Notes: generated by a model not told the origin, from the sequence alone. 43,525 nucleotides of DNA from Candidatus Methanoliparum thermophilum (GCA_004212075.1 RXIF01000001.1:1-43525), one strand, 5' to 3'. Numbered from the stretch's first letter, positions 1 to 8,478 are shown. Numbers and translations are program-made.

Positions 1-54
1 TACATAGTTCATCACCGGCTTCTTTCCTATATATACTACGTTATCTTCTGCCAT
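1..54 (-). CDS. albA: Alba DNA/RNA-binding protein, N-terminal end only (runs off the window)
   Basis: The first 18 codons of a minus-strand gene, beginning at the ATG at 54, read MAEDNVVYIGKKPVMNYV. This is the highly conserved N-terminus of Alba, the small archaeal chromatin and RNA-binding protein, including the KKPVMNY segment next to the regulatory lysine. A strong Shine-Dalgarno site (GGAGGT on the minus strand, about 63-68) supports the start. An AT-rich TATA-like stretch lies near 113-122. The rest of the gene is outside the window, so integrity cannot be judged. Confidence 0.88.
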   Translation of the reverse strand, partial: MAEDNVVYIGKKPVMNYV

Positions 55-219
55 TCCTTCTTACCTCCTTTTTATTTATGCATCATCTTTTGTCTCAATT
101 TCTGAGTTATTCATTATATTTAAAACTTTTGACTATTCTAAAAGATACTATCCTTAAAGATAAACAATAACCATATAGAGAAGATAAAATTTTATAAGAA
201 TAAAAATTTTAACGTTAGA

Positions 220-294
220 TGCTCCGGACGGGATTTGAACCCGTGTCTTCGGCTCGAAAGGCCGGAATGATTGGCCGAGCTACACTACCGGAGC
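220..294 (-). tRNA. tRNA-Glu (anticodon TTC)
   Basis: On the minus strand a cloverleaf can be drawn with acceptor arms GCTCCGG and CCGGAGC (288-294 and 221-227), discriminator A at 220, a D-arm, a T-arm ending in GGTTCAAATCCC, and an anticodon loop CTTTCGA giving anticodon TTC. The outermost anticodon-stem pair appears mismatched (C.A). No CCA is encoded, in keeping with the cca gene in this window. No intron is visible. Confidence 0.93.
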
Positions 295-397
295 GTTTTA
301 AAATTATTGCGAATCAAAGTTGCAAGATTTATCATAATTGGAGGCAATAGATAAATTATTCTTTATATTATCACTACATACTCTTATTAATATTTTT
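295..397. other. Intergenic spacer, no gene seen
   Basis: About 100 nt of AT-rich sequence between the 5' end of tRNA-Glu and the 3' end of the MetE-like gene. It must hold the tRNA promoter (a TATA-like run lies around 327-341 on the minus strand) and probably the end of the Rnf-operon transcript, but no clear terminator hairpin is visible. Confidence 0.4.
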
Positions 398-1432
398 CTA
401 TTTTTTATTAAACAGATCTATAGCATGTCTAACATTGCTTAAAAGCTGATAAGCCATTTCCTGAGATGGCCATGAACCAAGCCCACAATCTGGCCCGGTA
501 TATTTAACAAGGTTTCCTAAAATACTATGAGCATATCTTAATCGCTCAGCAATACGATTTACACTCTCTTTCTTAAATATTTTAGATAGGTACCTCTCAT
601 CAATCCAAGCATTTACATTATATTCCTCATTGATCTCTGCAACAAGAGAAGATATATCCGTTCTTGCAATACCAACTCTCAAGTATTTTTCATGATTTCT
701 AAGATATTCTTTCTCTATAGTCTTCAATATACTGATATCTCTTGCACATTCTATGCCAATCACGTCAATATTTTCCACAAGACAGATGGTTCTATACTCT
801 ATAGATGAATGAAGATGTATCTCGGTATTATTTACTTTTATCCCCTCAGTAGCTATCTCTAACGCCTTTACAATCTCATCGTTGTTAAAATTTAATTCAG
901 GGTTTATACCTATGCTTGGTTCGTCTATACAGATTGTATCAGTATAACAAAATTTGTTAGAGATTATCGAGTTCTTTATAAACCGTTGTACGCTTCTGGC
1001 TATATTTTTGAGTATATCAAAATACCCTTTACCACCAAAATTTTTCAAATAGATCTCAATCGGACCGGTGATACATACCCGCAGCGGTATTTTCTTCTCT
1101 GTCTTCTTAGATATTTCTTCAGATATTTCTTTTATAATCTCGACTTCTTCTAATATAGCATCTTCTTCTTTGATAATAAAAGGTTTTTCCTCATTTTTTT
1201 TAATTTTTTTAAAGAAAGGATCTACCATATCCCTGAATTGAGGGTATGTAGGTATATCCACCCCAGCATATATCTTATCAAGGAAAGCGTTTTTAATTAT
1301 ATCTAGAAGTTCTTCTTTATTCGTTCCCTCTTTTATAGATTCTTCAATCCATTCTTTTTTAACTCCTCTCGGTAGAGGATAACTACCTATATCATCGAAT
1401 AATAACAATGGATAAAACTCCTTAATGTGCAA
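398..1432 (-). CDS. Core-MetE-like (folate-independent) methionine synthase family methyltransferase
   Basis: 344 aa, the size of stand-alone archaeal core-MetE/Mes proteins that keep only the C-terminal catalytic half of MetE. Family motifs visible are DEPSIG (about 170-175), the histidine motif HLHSS (206-210), IGIECARD (226-232) and GPDCGLG (313-319). Relatives transfer a methyl group, from a corrinoid donor in methanogens, to the thiol of homocysteine through a zinc site. In canonical MetE the zinc ligands are His-x-Cys, Glu and Cys. Here they align as H206-x-H208, E228 and C316, so the second ligand appears to be His instead of Cys. The gene starts 9 nt after the rnfB stop and is probably the last gene of the Rnf transcript. 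The physiological methyl acceptor is uncertain; methionine synthesis is the default guess. Confidence 0.75.
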   Translation of the reverse strand: MHIKEFYPLLLFDDIGSYPLPRGVKKEWIEESIKEGTNKEELLDIIKNAFLDKIYAGVDIPTYPQFRDMVDPFFKKIKKNEEKPFIIKEEDAILEEVEIIKEISEEISKKTEKKIPLRVCITGPIEIYLKNFGGKGYFDILKNIARSVQRFIKNSIISNKFCYTDTICIDEPSIGINPELNFNNDEIVKALEIATEGIKVNNTEIHLHSSIEYRTICLVENIDVIGIECARDISILKTIEKEYLRNHEKYLRVGIARTDISSLVAEINEEYNVNAWIDERYLSKIFKKESVNRIAERLRYAHSILGNLVKYTGPDCGLGSWPSQEMAYQLLSNVRHAIDLFNKK

Positions 1433-1441
1433 GATTAGATA

Positions 1442-2788
1442 TCATCTGCCTACTATAATTGATACAGGTACTTTTTCCTCTTCTCTGTCAACCATCTTGA
1501 TTATATGGAGCGGACAGCTATCTATACACGCATAAGATAGGCAATCTTTACAAAGATCATAATCGATCTTTGGTAAATTCTGTTTTTCATCCCACCGTAT
1601 AGCATTCTTATCACAAGCATCTATACATAACTTGCATTTTTTACAGATATTAGAGCAATAATTTTGTATTTTTTTTATCGGCCTATCTTCCTCATTTACT
1701 TCAACAGTTATGGCAGAAGTCGGACAAACAGCCTCGCATAGCCCACAATATATACAAAAATTATCAAAAAGAATATTCTTACCTTCTGTAAAAGAGAGAT
1801 TATCAGCAGGACAGAGGTTTATACAATTCTCGCATTCTACACATTTGTTTTGATCTATATTGAAAGATCCATTTAATGGTTTTTCTACAGATATTACATT
1901 CTCTGGGCAGATCTTTTCACATCGTTTACAATATATACAAAATCTGTCAGACCAGTTGATCCGTCCTTGATCCGTCTTTGTTATTTTATAGGTATCTGCA
2001 TTAGAGAGATTTTTTTCTAATACAGTAAATTCGAGTGCACCTCTTGGACAGATATCTATACACTTTAAACAACGAGTACATCCTACAGTTTGAAATATTT
2101 TATCTTTATATACTTCAATCTTATCAAACATAGCAGTAAATTTACCTTTATCATGGATAGATGAGAAAAAAACGTCAAGATCATCCTCCCATAATGTTGG
2201 ATTGTTACATGCAACAAAAACTGGAACCTCTTCAGGTACGATCTTTATAATTTTTCTAGGACAGACTTCGACGCATGCTCCACATCCAGTACATTTATCC
2301 AGATTTATTAACGGAATGCCTTCATCATTCATCTTTATTGCAAGAGTCGGGCATACTTTAACACAATCTCCAAACCCAAGACAACCATACTCACATGATT
2401 TGTTTCCTTGGAAGAGATTGGCGGCTATACTACACGATTTTTCTCCATCATACTCAAACTTATCCGTACATTTTGTTCCACCATTACAAAGAACAACGGC
2501 TTTCTGTTTTTTCCCTGCTTCACCCCCAAACAGATCAGAAAGCGCTTTAACCTTTTCTTTGTCCATATATGTCTGAGCACATTTATTAGCTAAAGATGGG
2601 TCCTTTACCAATGCTTCAGCAAATGCCGAACATCCAGAAAAACCACATGCTCCGCAGTTCGATCCAGGAAGTATCTCGATCGTCTTTTCAACCTTTTCAT
2701 CCATTACGACCTTAAACCTATCTGCAGCAATACTGAGAATTAATGCAAAGGCAAAACCTACCGCTACAATGGTAAAAATTTCTATCAT
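1442..2788 (-). CDS. rnfB: RnfB, extended polyferredoxin-type electron-entry subunit of the Rnf complex
   Basis: 448 aa, well above the roughly 190-340 aa of most RnfB. An N-terminal membrane anchor (about residues 2-21) is followed by the RnfB-type Fe-S domain with C45, C48, C53 and C70 (GSNCGACGFSGC). Then come eight further CxxCxxCxxxC-type motifs: CEYGCLGFGDCVKVCP (non-standard spacing), CTGCGACVEVCP, CTRCLKCIDICP, CIYCKRCEKICP, CVECENCINLCP, CIYCGLCEAVCP, CKKCKLCIDAC and CKDCLSYACIDSCP. That gives roughly nine [4Fe-4S] sites. RnfB is taken to accept electrons from reduced ferredoxin and pass them into the membrane module. Its ATG overlaps the rnfA stop codon (ATGA). The long ferredoxin tail is the unusual part and could act as an electron wire to a soluble partner. 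Confidence 0.93.
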   Translation of the reverse strand: MIEIFTIVAVGFAFALILSIAADRFKVVMDEKVEKTIEILPGSNCGACGFSGCSAFAEALVKDPSLANKCAQTYMDKEKVKALSDLFGGEAGKKQKAVVLCNGGTKCTDKFEYDGEKSCSIAANLFQGNKSCEYGCLGFGDCVKVCPTLAIKMNDEGIPLINLDKCTGCGACVEVCPRKIIKIVPEEVPVFVACNNPTLWEDDLDVFFSSIHDKGKFTAMFDKIEVYKDKIFQTVGCTRCLKCIDICPRGALEFTVLEKNLSNADTYKITKTDQGRINWSDRFCIYCKRCEKICPENVISVEKPLNGSFNIDQNKCVECENCINLCPADNLSFTEGKNILFDNFCIYCGLCEAVCPTSAITVEVNEEDRPIKKIQNYCSNICKKCKLCIDACDKNAIRWDEKQNLPKIDYDLCKDCLSYACIDSCPLHIIKMVDREEEKVPVSIIVGR

Positions 2789-3363
2789 ATTCTCAACCCT
2801 CCAAATGTTAAAAACGAGAGACTCAATATAGATGCGGTGATAAACGCTATCGGAAGACCTTTAAGAGACCCTGGTACTTCGGATAGTTCCAACCGTTCTC
2901 GTAATCCAGACATTATGGTAAGTGCCAATATAAACCCAACTCCTGCACCAGAAGAGCTAGCAATGCTACCTAAAAACGAGAAACCTTCTAAAAAATTTAT
3001 CTCCGCTATACCCAAGACCGCACAATTGGTAGTGATAAGAGGAAGATAGATCCCAAGAGCTCGGTATAGACCAATGCTGGTCTTTCTTATTACCATCTCT
3101 AATAACTGCACAAAAGACGCTATGACCAAGATGAAGACAACGGTCTCCATAAATTCTATATTAAATGGTATTAAAATGAAATTAGCGATCAACCATGTTA
3201 TAATAGAGGATGCGATCATGACAAAAGTTACTGCAAGACCCATCCTGATTGCATCGCTAAGTTTCTTCGAGACACCAAAAAAAGGGCAGAGACCTAGGAA
3301 CATTACTAGTATAAAATTGTTTACCAGAGCGTATCTCAAAAATAACGATAAAAGTTCGTTCAT
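2785..3363 (-). CDS. rnfA: RnfA, membrane subunit of the Rnf electron-transport complex
   Basis: 192 aa of hydrophobic sequence of the RnfA/RnfE/NqrD/NqrE family, with about six transmembrane helices. Family segments include FLGLCPFFGVS near the start and LPLITTNCAVLG in the middle. The conserved cysteines in these half-helices (the C in LGLCP and the C in TTNCAV) are thought to bind an intramembrane Fe-S cluster together with RnfE. The gene lies 1 nt after rnfE and overlaps rnfB by 4 nt, the usual arrangement in rnfCDGEAB operons. Confidence 0.95.
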   Translation of the reverse strand: MNELLSLFLRYALVNNFILVMFLGLCPFFGVSKKLSDAIRMGLAVTFVMIASSIITWLIANFILIPFNIEFMETVVFILVIASFVQLLEMVIRKTSIGLYRALGIYLPLITTNCAVLGIAEINFLEGFSFLGSIASSSGAGVGFILALTIMSGLRERLELSEVPGSLKGLPIAFITASILSLSFLTFGGLRI

Positions 3364-3364
3364 T

Positions 3365-3976
3365 TTATATCACATCCATCCTCTTAAACAATCCAAGTAA
3401 CAAACCGATTATTAAAAAAGCTCCAGGAGGCATTATAAAGAATAATGCAGGCATATCACTGAATAAAGGTATTATAAAGCTACCAAACTCGTAACCAAGT
3501 ATGGCAAAATTAATCCCACCAGTACCTAAAAGCTCTCTAAAGAAGGATATAAGAAGTATGGCTAGTAAAAATCCTGTACCTTCACCCAATCCGTCAAGAA
3601 CGGATCTTAAGGGTGGATTCTTCGATGCAAACGCCTCCGCTCTTCCCAAAATAATACAATTTACCACGATCAATGGTATGTATATACCCAAAGATTCGCT
3701 CAAAGATGGTAGATATGCCTTAAATGTTAAATTTACTATTGTTACAAAAGTAGCGATTATCACGATAAAAGATGGGATCCTAACATCTTTAGGTATCACG
3801 TTTCTTAATAAAGAGATTATCAAATTAGATAAGGTCAGTACGAAGATTACTGCAATTCCCATTCCGAAAGCATTCTCTATACTTATGCTTACTGCAAGTG
3901 CAGGACATAATCCTAATGCCAATACAAATATAGGGTTTATCTTTATCAACCCTTTAGAGAAATCATTAAAAGGCAT
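3365..3976 (-). CDS. rnfE: RnfE, membrane subunit of the Rnf electron-transport complex
   Basis: 203 aa, six predicted membrane helices, paralogous to RnfA. The matching cysteine segments are LALGLCPALAVS near residue 23 and YIPLIVVNCIILGRAEAFAS in the middle. The latter carries the GRAEAFA signature typical of RnfE/NqrD. With RnfA it forms the inverted-topology pair that passes electrons across the membrane. The gene follows rnfG by 2 nt. Confidence 0.95.
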   Translation of the reverse strand: MPFNDFSKGLIKINPIFVLALGLCPALAVSISIENAFGMGIAVIFVLTLSNLIISLLRNVIPKDVRIPSFIVIIATFVTIVNLTFKAYLPSLSESLGIYIPLIVVNCIILGRAEAFASKNPPLRSVLDGLGEGTGFLLAILLISFFRELLGTGGINFAILGYEFGSFIIPLFSDMPALFFIMPPGAFLIIGLLLGLFKRMDVI

Positions 3977-3978
3977 TT

Positions 3979-4494
3979 TTATTCACTCCTTATGGATTGT
4001 ATCTTATTCTTATATTCAGAGTATACTGCATTAACAACCGCTTTAGAACTTATCGTAGCCCCAGTTATGGCATCTATCCCTTCTAATTTTATAGCATCTA
4101 TAGGCTTGTTATCAAATTGAGATACGAATTCATCTTCTGTTATCCTTGCTCCAAGTCCTGGAGTCTCAGAGTGGGAAAGAACGGATACTTTTTTGATGGT
4201 CAGATCCTCATCGTTGTTGATCCCGACCAGAATGGTTATATCCCCTCCATATCCTTTTCCAATAGCTTCAAAGGCATAACCTATAATCTCATCATCCGAA
4301 TAGACATAATAGATATCATCCTTTTGTATAAATCTTTCTGCATCAGGAAATATCATATTTATATGCTCGGTTAATTCTGCCATCTCTTGCTCTTTTAATG
4401 CATCCTCTACCGTATTATTATATACGTATATAGATAAAGAAGATGCTAAGACGATTATTGTAAGTACAACAACCCGTTTGATATTCTCTTTCAT
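3979..4494 (-). CDS. rnfG: RnfG, FMN-carrying extracytoplasmic subunit of the Rnf complex
   Basis: 171 aa: one N-terminal membrane helix (about 7-26), then an FMN-binding domain. The covalent flavinylation motif is visible as DAITGATISS (141-150), with T147 as the expected FMN-bound threonine. GYGGDITILVGI and HSETPGLG are further family segments. Attachment of FMN needs an ApbE-type transferase, which is not encoded in this window. The start ATG overlaps the rnfD stop (ATGA). Confidence 0.94.
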   Translation of the reverse strand: MKENIKRVVVLTIIVLASSLSIYVYNNTVEDALKEQEMAELTEHINMIFPDAERFIQKDDIYYVYSDDEIIGYAFEAIGKGYGGDITILVGINNDEDLTIKKVSVLSHSETPGLGARITEDEFVSQFDNKPIDAIKLEGIDAITGATISSKAVVNAVYSEYKNKIQSIRSE

Positions 4495-5432
4495 CTTTCA
4501 TTCACCTTTGTTTTTTTAATTCCGAGCGGAAGCGGTCTTATGTATCTATCGATCAACGGTGTAAAACCATTCATTATCAGTATCGAATAGCAGACTCCTT
4601 CAGGCATACCGCTCCATAATCTAAATACTACAATCAACAGACCAACACCCATTCCGAAGATTACTCTCCCCCAACCTGTAATAGGTGTCGTTACATAATC
4701 TGTTGCCATAAAAAAAGCACCAAGCATCAAGCCTCCCGCCAAGATATGAAATATCGGATCCTGTCCTAATAGTAACATCAATACAAAGACAGTACAGATA
4801 ATAGATAACGGAGTCCTCCAATCTATTACCTTTAAAGCAATAAGTATGATACCTCCAATCAAAATAGCCAAAGCCGATGTCTCCCCAATACATCCTCCAA
4901 TGCCGCCAAAAAACAGGTCTATATTGGATGCAATAACCAAATTTTGCATTTTAAGGGCTGCAAGCGGTGTAGCAGTCGTAACCGCATCGAAAGGAGTTAC
5001 CCATCTAGTCATCAAGACAGGCCAGCATATCATCAGAAATGCTCTACCTACCAATGCAGGATTGAATAAATTCTGCCCAAGCCCACCAAAAGCGTGTTTG
5101 GCGATAGCAATAGCAAAAAAAGATCCAACAACAGGAACCCAGAATGGTACCGTTGGAGGTAGAACCAAAGCTAAAAGAAGACCTGTAATTATAGCACTAC
5201 CATCCATTACAAATTTTTTTTTCTGAATCTTTAAAGATAAAAATTCAGCAATCTCGGCAGATAAGATGCTTAAAATGATGACCAAAAGTGCGTGATATCC
5301 AAAAAAATAAATTCCTGCAATAGTAGTAGGCATCAACGCCAAAATTACCAGAAACATTATCCGTTTTACAGAAATGTCCTTCTTAAGATGAGGGCTAGGC
5401 GTCATCTTGATATTCTTTTTATCCAAGATCAT
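4491..5432 (-). CDS. rnfD: RnfD, flavin-bearing membrane subunit of the Rnf complex
   Basis: I place the start at the ATG at 5432, giving 313 aa. That ATG overlaps the rnfC stop as ATGA, whereas the longest open frame (to 5528) would overlap rnfC by about 100 nt and add 32 residues unlike the family. The NqrB/RnfD family is clear: TPSPHLKKD at the N-terminus, repeated membrane helices, and FDAVTTATPLAALK, whose last TTAT threonine is the covalent FMN site. With RnfG it forms the flavin relay on the outer side of the membrane. Confidence 0.93.
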   Translation of the reverse strand: MILDKKNIKMTPSPHLKKDISVKRIMFLVILALMPTTIAGIYFFGYHALLVIILSILSAEIAEFLSLKIQKKKFVMDGSAIITGLLLALVLPPTVPFWVPVVGSFFAIAIAKHAFGGLGQNLFNPALVGRAFLMICWPVLMTRWVTPFDAVTTATPLAALKMQNLVIASNIDLFFGGIGGCIGETSALAILIGGIILIALKVIDWRTPLSIICTVFVLMLLLGQDPIFHILAGGLMLGAFFMATDYVTTPITGWGRVIFGMGVGLLIVVFRLWSGMPEGVCYSILIMNGFTPLIDRYIRPLPLGIKKTKVNER

Positions 5433-6763
5433 TTTATATTCCTCGTCTCGTTCTTTGCCCAAGCTATCAGTTGAGCCAATTCTATCTTTGATGGACATAC
5501 GAATGAGCAAGATCCGCAACCCATGCATGCATCTATATTGTTCGCTTTACACAGATCAAACTTTCTTACACGGGCATACTTTGCAAGATCTGTGGGCACA
5601 AGGTTGACAGGGCATACCTTCACACAGTTTCCGCATCGTATACATGGTGACAGATTTTTATCTTTATATTTATCTCCAAAAACGAGAAGACAGTTGGTAG
5701 CTTTTACCGTCGAGATATCCAGATCATTCTGGCATATACCCATCATAGGACCGCCCATCACTACCTTTTCAACCTTTCCATTAAAACCACCACAAAAATC
5801 TATCAATTCAGAAAATTTAGTTCCTATCCTCACTAAAAGGTTTTTTTGCTCTTTTACATCACCAGTAACCGTTACTACACGATCTATAAGTGGTTTACCT
5901 TCATAAACAGCATCATACGCAGCTTTTGCAGTACCAACGTTTTGAACGACAACTCCAACATCGGCAGGTAATCCTGCTCTATTCTCAATGAACAAAGGCA
6001 CTTCTCTACCTGTAGCGAGGAATATCAACGTCTTTTCGAATCCATGAGGATATTTTGTCTTCATTTTTAGGATTTTAAAATTATTAAGATTATAGTCTTT
6101 TATAATACTATCAATAATAGATATCGCGTCAGGTTTATTATCCTCTATTGCAATCAAAACATTCTCCGCATCGAGAATCTTAGCAAAGATCTCTGCACCT
6201 TTTACTATTTTGTCCCCCTCTTCTACCATCAACCTATGATCGGATGTTATATACGGCTCGCATTCACATCCATTCAATATCAAGGTATCAATCTTAGTCT
6301 TAGGGGATAATTTAACATGCGTTGGAAACGCTGCTCCCCCTAATCCAACCAGTCCGGATTCGCGAATAATATGTAGGAGATCTTCTTTTTTTAGCTCTGA
6401 AATATCGTTAAGTTTTTCCCTATCTATCCATTTTTCTTTATTATCTGATTCTATTAAGATTGCCTCTTTTTTTAAACCAGAAGATGGATGGTTTTTTTTC
6501 TCTATAGATAGAACAATACCCGATACGCTGGAGTGGATTGGAGCGGATATAAAACTTTTTGAATCGCCTATCTTCTCTCCGATAGATACATAATCATCAA
6601 CCTCTACCAATGGTTCACACGGAGCGCCGATATGTTGTTGTAAATAAATTGTCGCGATTTCAGGTATTTTAGCCTTTTCAACCCGATTATTTCGGGATAA
6701 TTTACTATCAGGTACCTGTACTCCTTTGTATGAAAGTGGCCAAATAAATCTTCTAATATTCAT
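5429..6763 (-). CDS. rnfC: RnfC, NADH/FMN-binding peripheral subunit of the Rnf complex
   Basis: 444 aa, normal length for the compact RnfC of Clostridium and Methanosarcina type. Segments seen in order: an N-terminal barrel-sandwich region (HIGAPCEPLVEVDD), the nucleotide/FMN-binding GLVGLGGAAFPTHVKL, ILNGCECEPYITSDHRL, then two ferredoxin motifs CIRCGNCVKVCP and CMGCGSCSFVCP near the C-terminus. It is the first gene of the operon, in order C-D-G-E-A-B. A GGTGG-like ribosome site lies about 10 nt upstream. No multiheme cytochrome gene precedes it, unlike in Methanosarcina acetivorans. The soluble acceptor is therefore more likely NAD(H)-type, though that is inference. Confidence 0.95.
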   Translation of the reverse strand: MNIRRFIWPLSYKGVQVPDSKLSRNNRVEKAKIPEIATIYLQQHIGAPCEPLVEVDDYVSIGEKIGDSKSFISAPIHSSVSGIVLSIEKKNHPSSGLKKEAILIESDNKEKWIDREKLNDISELKKEDLLHIIRESGLVGLGGAAFPTHVKLSPKTKIDTLILNGCECEPYITSDHRLMVEEGDKIVKGAEIFAKILDAENVLIAIEDNKPDAISIIDSIIKDYNLNNFKILKMKTKYPHGFEKTLIFLATGREVPLFIENRAGLPADVGVVVQNVGTAKAAYDAVYEGKPLIDRVVTVTGDVKEQKNLLVRIGTKFSELIDFCGGFNGKVEKVVMGGPMMGICQNDLDISTVKATNCLLVFGDKYKDKNLSPCIRCGNCVKVCPVNLVPTDLAKYARVRKFDLCKANNIDACMGCGSCSFVCPSKIELAQLIAWAKNETRNIK

Positions 6764-6959
6764 AATTTTAATCCACCAATTTGTATTGTAAGTTTAATTT
6801 TTGTAATTTTAATATTTATATGGTCTTATTATTAAGTTTTTAAATATTAAATTTTTAAAAATCGAAGATATTTATAATTTTCCAATGTATTGATATGATA
6901 CACAAGTATAAATTCCCTATGATAAACAGATAAAAAAGTCATTTAGAGAAAAAGAGATT
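6764..6959. promoter_or_regulatory. Divergent promoter region between rnfC and an MFS transporter gene
   Basis: About 196 nt of strongly AT-rich spacer separates two divergent genes. On the minus strand a TATA-like element (ATATAAATATTA, about 6811-6822) lies 50-60 nt before the rnfC start. Several TATA-like runs face the transporter (for example ATATTTATAAT near 6868-6878). I see no convincing operator. Element assignment is by eye only. Confidence 0.4.
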
Positions 6960-8120
6960 ATGAAAAATAAAAAGATCATCTTCGTTTTTGCAAGTATGTT
7001 TGCCACCTCCGTAGGTATGGGTTTATTGACACCATTTATATCGTTATATTCTAAATTATCCTTTAATGCAACAGGAATATGGTTGGGAATAATTTTTTCA
7101 GGTTTTTCAATATCTAAGATAATAACTACTCCTTTTATTGGTTTTGCATCCGATAAAAAAAGTAAAAAAAAGGTTTTACAGATAGGAGCAATACTTTATT
7201 CCTTCATTCCGTTTGCATATATGTATGCAGATACAATCTATACTCTTCTTATAGTAAGGTTGTTGCACGGATTCTCCTCTGCATTTATGACACCAATTAT
7301 TATTGCATATCTGGGAGATATTTCTCCAAAAGGAGAAGAGGGACGATATATGGCTCTTTTAAACCTTCCTCTCTTTTTAGGAGCAGGAATAGGACCATTT
7401 TTAGGCGGAATTCTGATTGATAGAGAGATAAGGTATTTATTCTATCTAATGGAGATTTTTTTCCTGACGATTCTATTAATGACCTCCTTATTTCCGGATA
7501 TAAAAAAGAGTGGTATCTCATCTGTTCAAAATTATTCTATAACACAATCTTTAAAGGATCACAAAACATTAATCTTGATAGTATTTGGTTTTTTAAACTC
7601 ATTAAGTAGATGCCTGATAATCTTTTTCGTGCCTATATTCGCCTATATTTCTTTAAACTTGGATGGTTATCAAATAGGTGCAATATTCTCGCTAGCTACT
7701 ATAACATCCTTCTTACTACAATACCCTTTTGGTATGGCATCAGATCGATTACCAAAGTTAGGCCTGATACTATTAGGCTCTTTCATATATACATTCACTC
7801 TTTTTTTGATGCCTTTCTCCAGATACTTCTGGGATCTGTTATTCCTAACTTTGATTTTTAATATAGGTAACGCATTGACAGCCCCTGCAAGCATGGGAGC
7901 AGCTACTATAATTGGCAAGGATTTAGGAGTAGGAACAACGGTTGGGTTGGTAGATACATCGATGAGTATAGGTATGATCGTAGGACCGATATTAGCAGGT
8001 GTTATCATGGATTTGTCCTCTATAGAGAGGACTTTCTATCTTATAGGAATGATGAATATCATAGGTCTGATCGTTATATATCTGTTAAAGGCTAAACTTT
8101 CTGAAAATAGAAACTTCTGA
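6960..8120 (+). CDS. Major facilitator superfamily transporter, drug-efflux-like
   Basis: 386 aa, about twelve hydrophobic segments. The MFS signature after the second helix is visible as GFASDKKSKKKVLQIG, with a second copy in the C-terminal half (GMASDRLPKLGLILLG). GAGIGPFLGGILIDR resembles motif C of drug/proton antiporters, which suggests export. The substrate cannot be told from sequence. The gene converges with the XRE regulator downstream with only 4 nt between stops, and could be controlled by it, though the regulator reads from its own promoter. Confidence 0.85.
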   Translation: MKNKKIIFVFASMFATSVGMGLLTPFISLYSKLSFNATGIWLGIIFSGFSISKIITTPFIGFASDKKSKKKVLQIGAILYSFIPFAYMYADTIYTLLIVRLLHGFSSAFMTPIIIAYLGDISPKGEEGRYMALLNLPLFLGAGIGPFLGGILIDREIRYLFYLMEIFFLTILLMTSLFPDIKKSGISSVQNYSITQSLKDHKTLILIVFGFLNSLSRCLIIFFVPIFAYISLNLDGYQIGAIFSLATITSFLLQYPFGMASDRLPKLGLILLGSFIYTFTLFLMPFSRYFWDLLFLTLIFNIGNALTAPASMGAATIIGKDLGVGTTVGLVDTSMSIGMIVGPILAGVIMDLSSIERTFYLIGMMNIIGLIVIYLLKAKLSENRNF

Positions 8121-8124
8121 ATAT

Positions 8125-8337
8125 TTATTCGTTCTCGATTTCATAGAATATATCTTCTATTTCGACATTAAATATTTTTTTAAGCTTAAAAGCGAGTTTT
8201 AAGGATGGCAAGTATCTTCCTTGTTCCACTGCATTGATCGTCTGTCTTGTCACTCCTGCCTTTTCTGCGAGCTGTTCCTGTGTTAAGTCGTGCATAGCTC
8301 TGTAAACCTTCAAACGATTTTTTATCATTTTTCTCAC
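8125..8337 (-). CDS. Small XRE/Cro-type helix-turn-helix regulator
   Basis: 70 aa, essentially one HTH_3 domain: RLKVYRAMHDLTQEQLAEKAG, then VTRQTINAVEQGRYLPSLKLA, then an acidic tail. This belongs to the short YozG/HTH family common in archaea, whose members often sit next to small membrane proteins. The GTG at 8337 directly follows the stop codon of an upstream 34-codon ORF. ATG at 8328 is an alternative start. Confidence 0.88.
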   Translation of the reverse strand: MRKMIKNRLKVYRAMHDLTQEQLAEKAGVTRQTINAVEQGRYLPSLKLAFKLKKIFNVEIEDIFYEIENE

Positions 8338-8442
8338 TCATCTATACATCCTCTCATAATGGTGATAAGCTATAAGATGAAATATCGTTATAAAAGCGAA
8401 ATATGGCCCTAATACCGCTGAAACCGGAATAGAAAATTCCAT
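8338..8442 (-). CDS. Candidate 34-aa membrane peptide directly upstream of the XRE regulator
   Basis: Minus-strand ORF from ATG 8442 to TGA 8338, reading MEFSIPVSAVLGPYFAFITI and then FHLIAYHHYERMYR. It has one hydrophobic helix and a basic, histidine-rich end. The stop abuts the GTG of the regulator gene, so translation could be coupled. A TATA box (TATAAAA on the minus strand, about 8481-8487) lies about 39 nt before the ATG, where a promoter is expected. It may be a true small protein or the last helix of a decayed DUF2178-type partner. Confidence 0.5.
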   Translation of the reverse strand: MEFSIPVSAVLGPYFAFITIFHLIAYHHYERMYR

Positions 8443-8478
8443 AGTGTATTCCAAACCTGTAAAAATAACAAATCTTTC

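Noticed and set aside
398-1432. The Rnf-linked methyltransferase as MetF/Mer-type methylene reductase
   Set aside because: The motifs (DEPS, HLHSS, GPDCGLG) belong to MetE, not to the flavin- or F420-dependent reductases.
2202-4034. Plus-strand ORFs opposite rnfB, rnfA and rnfE
   Set aside because: They are antisense shadows of well-supported genes, with no ribosome sites or family features.
5433-5528. Longer RnfD start at 5528
   Set aside because: It would overlap rnfC by about 100 nt and adds residues unlike the family; the ATGA overlap at 5429-5432 is the usual junction.
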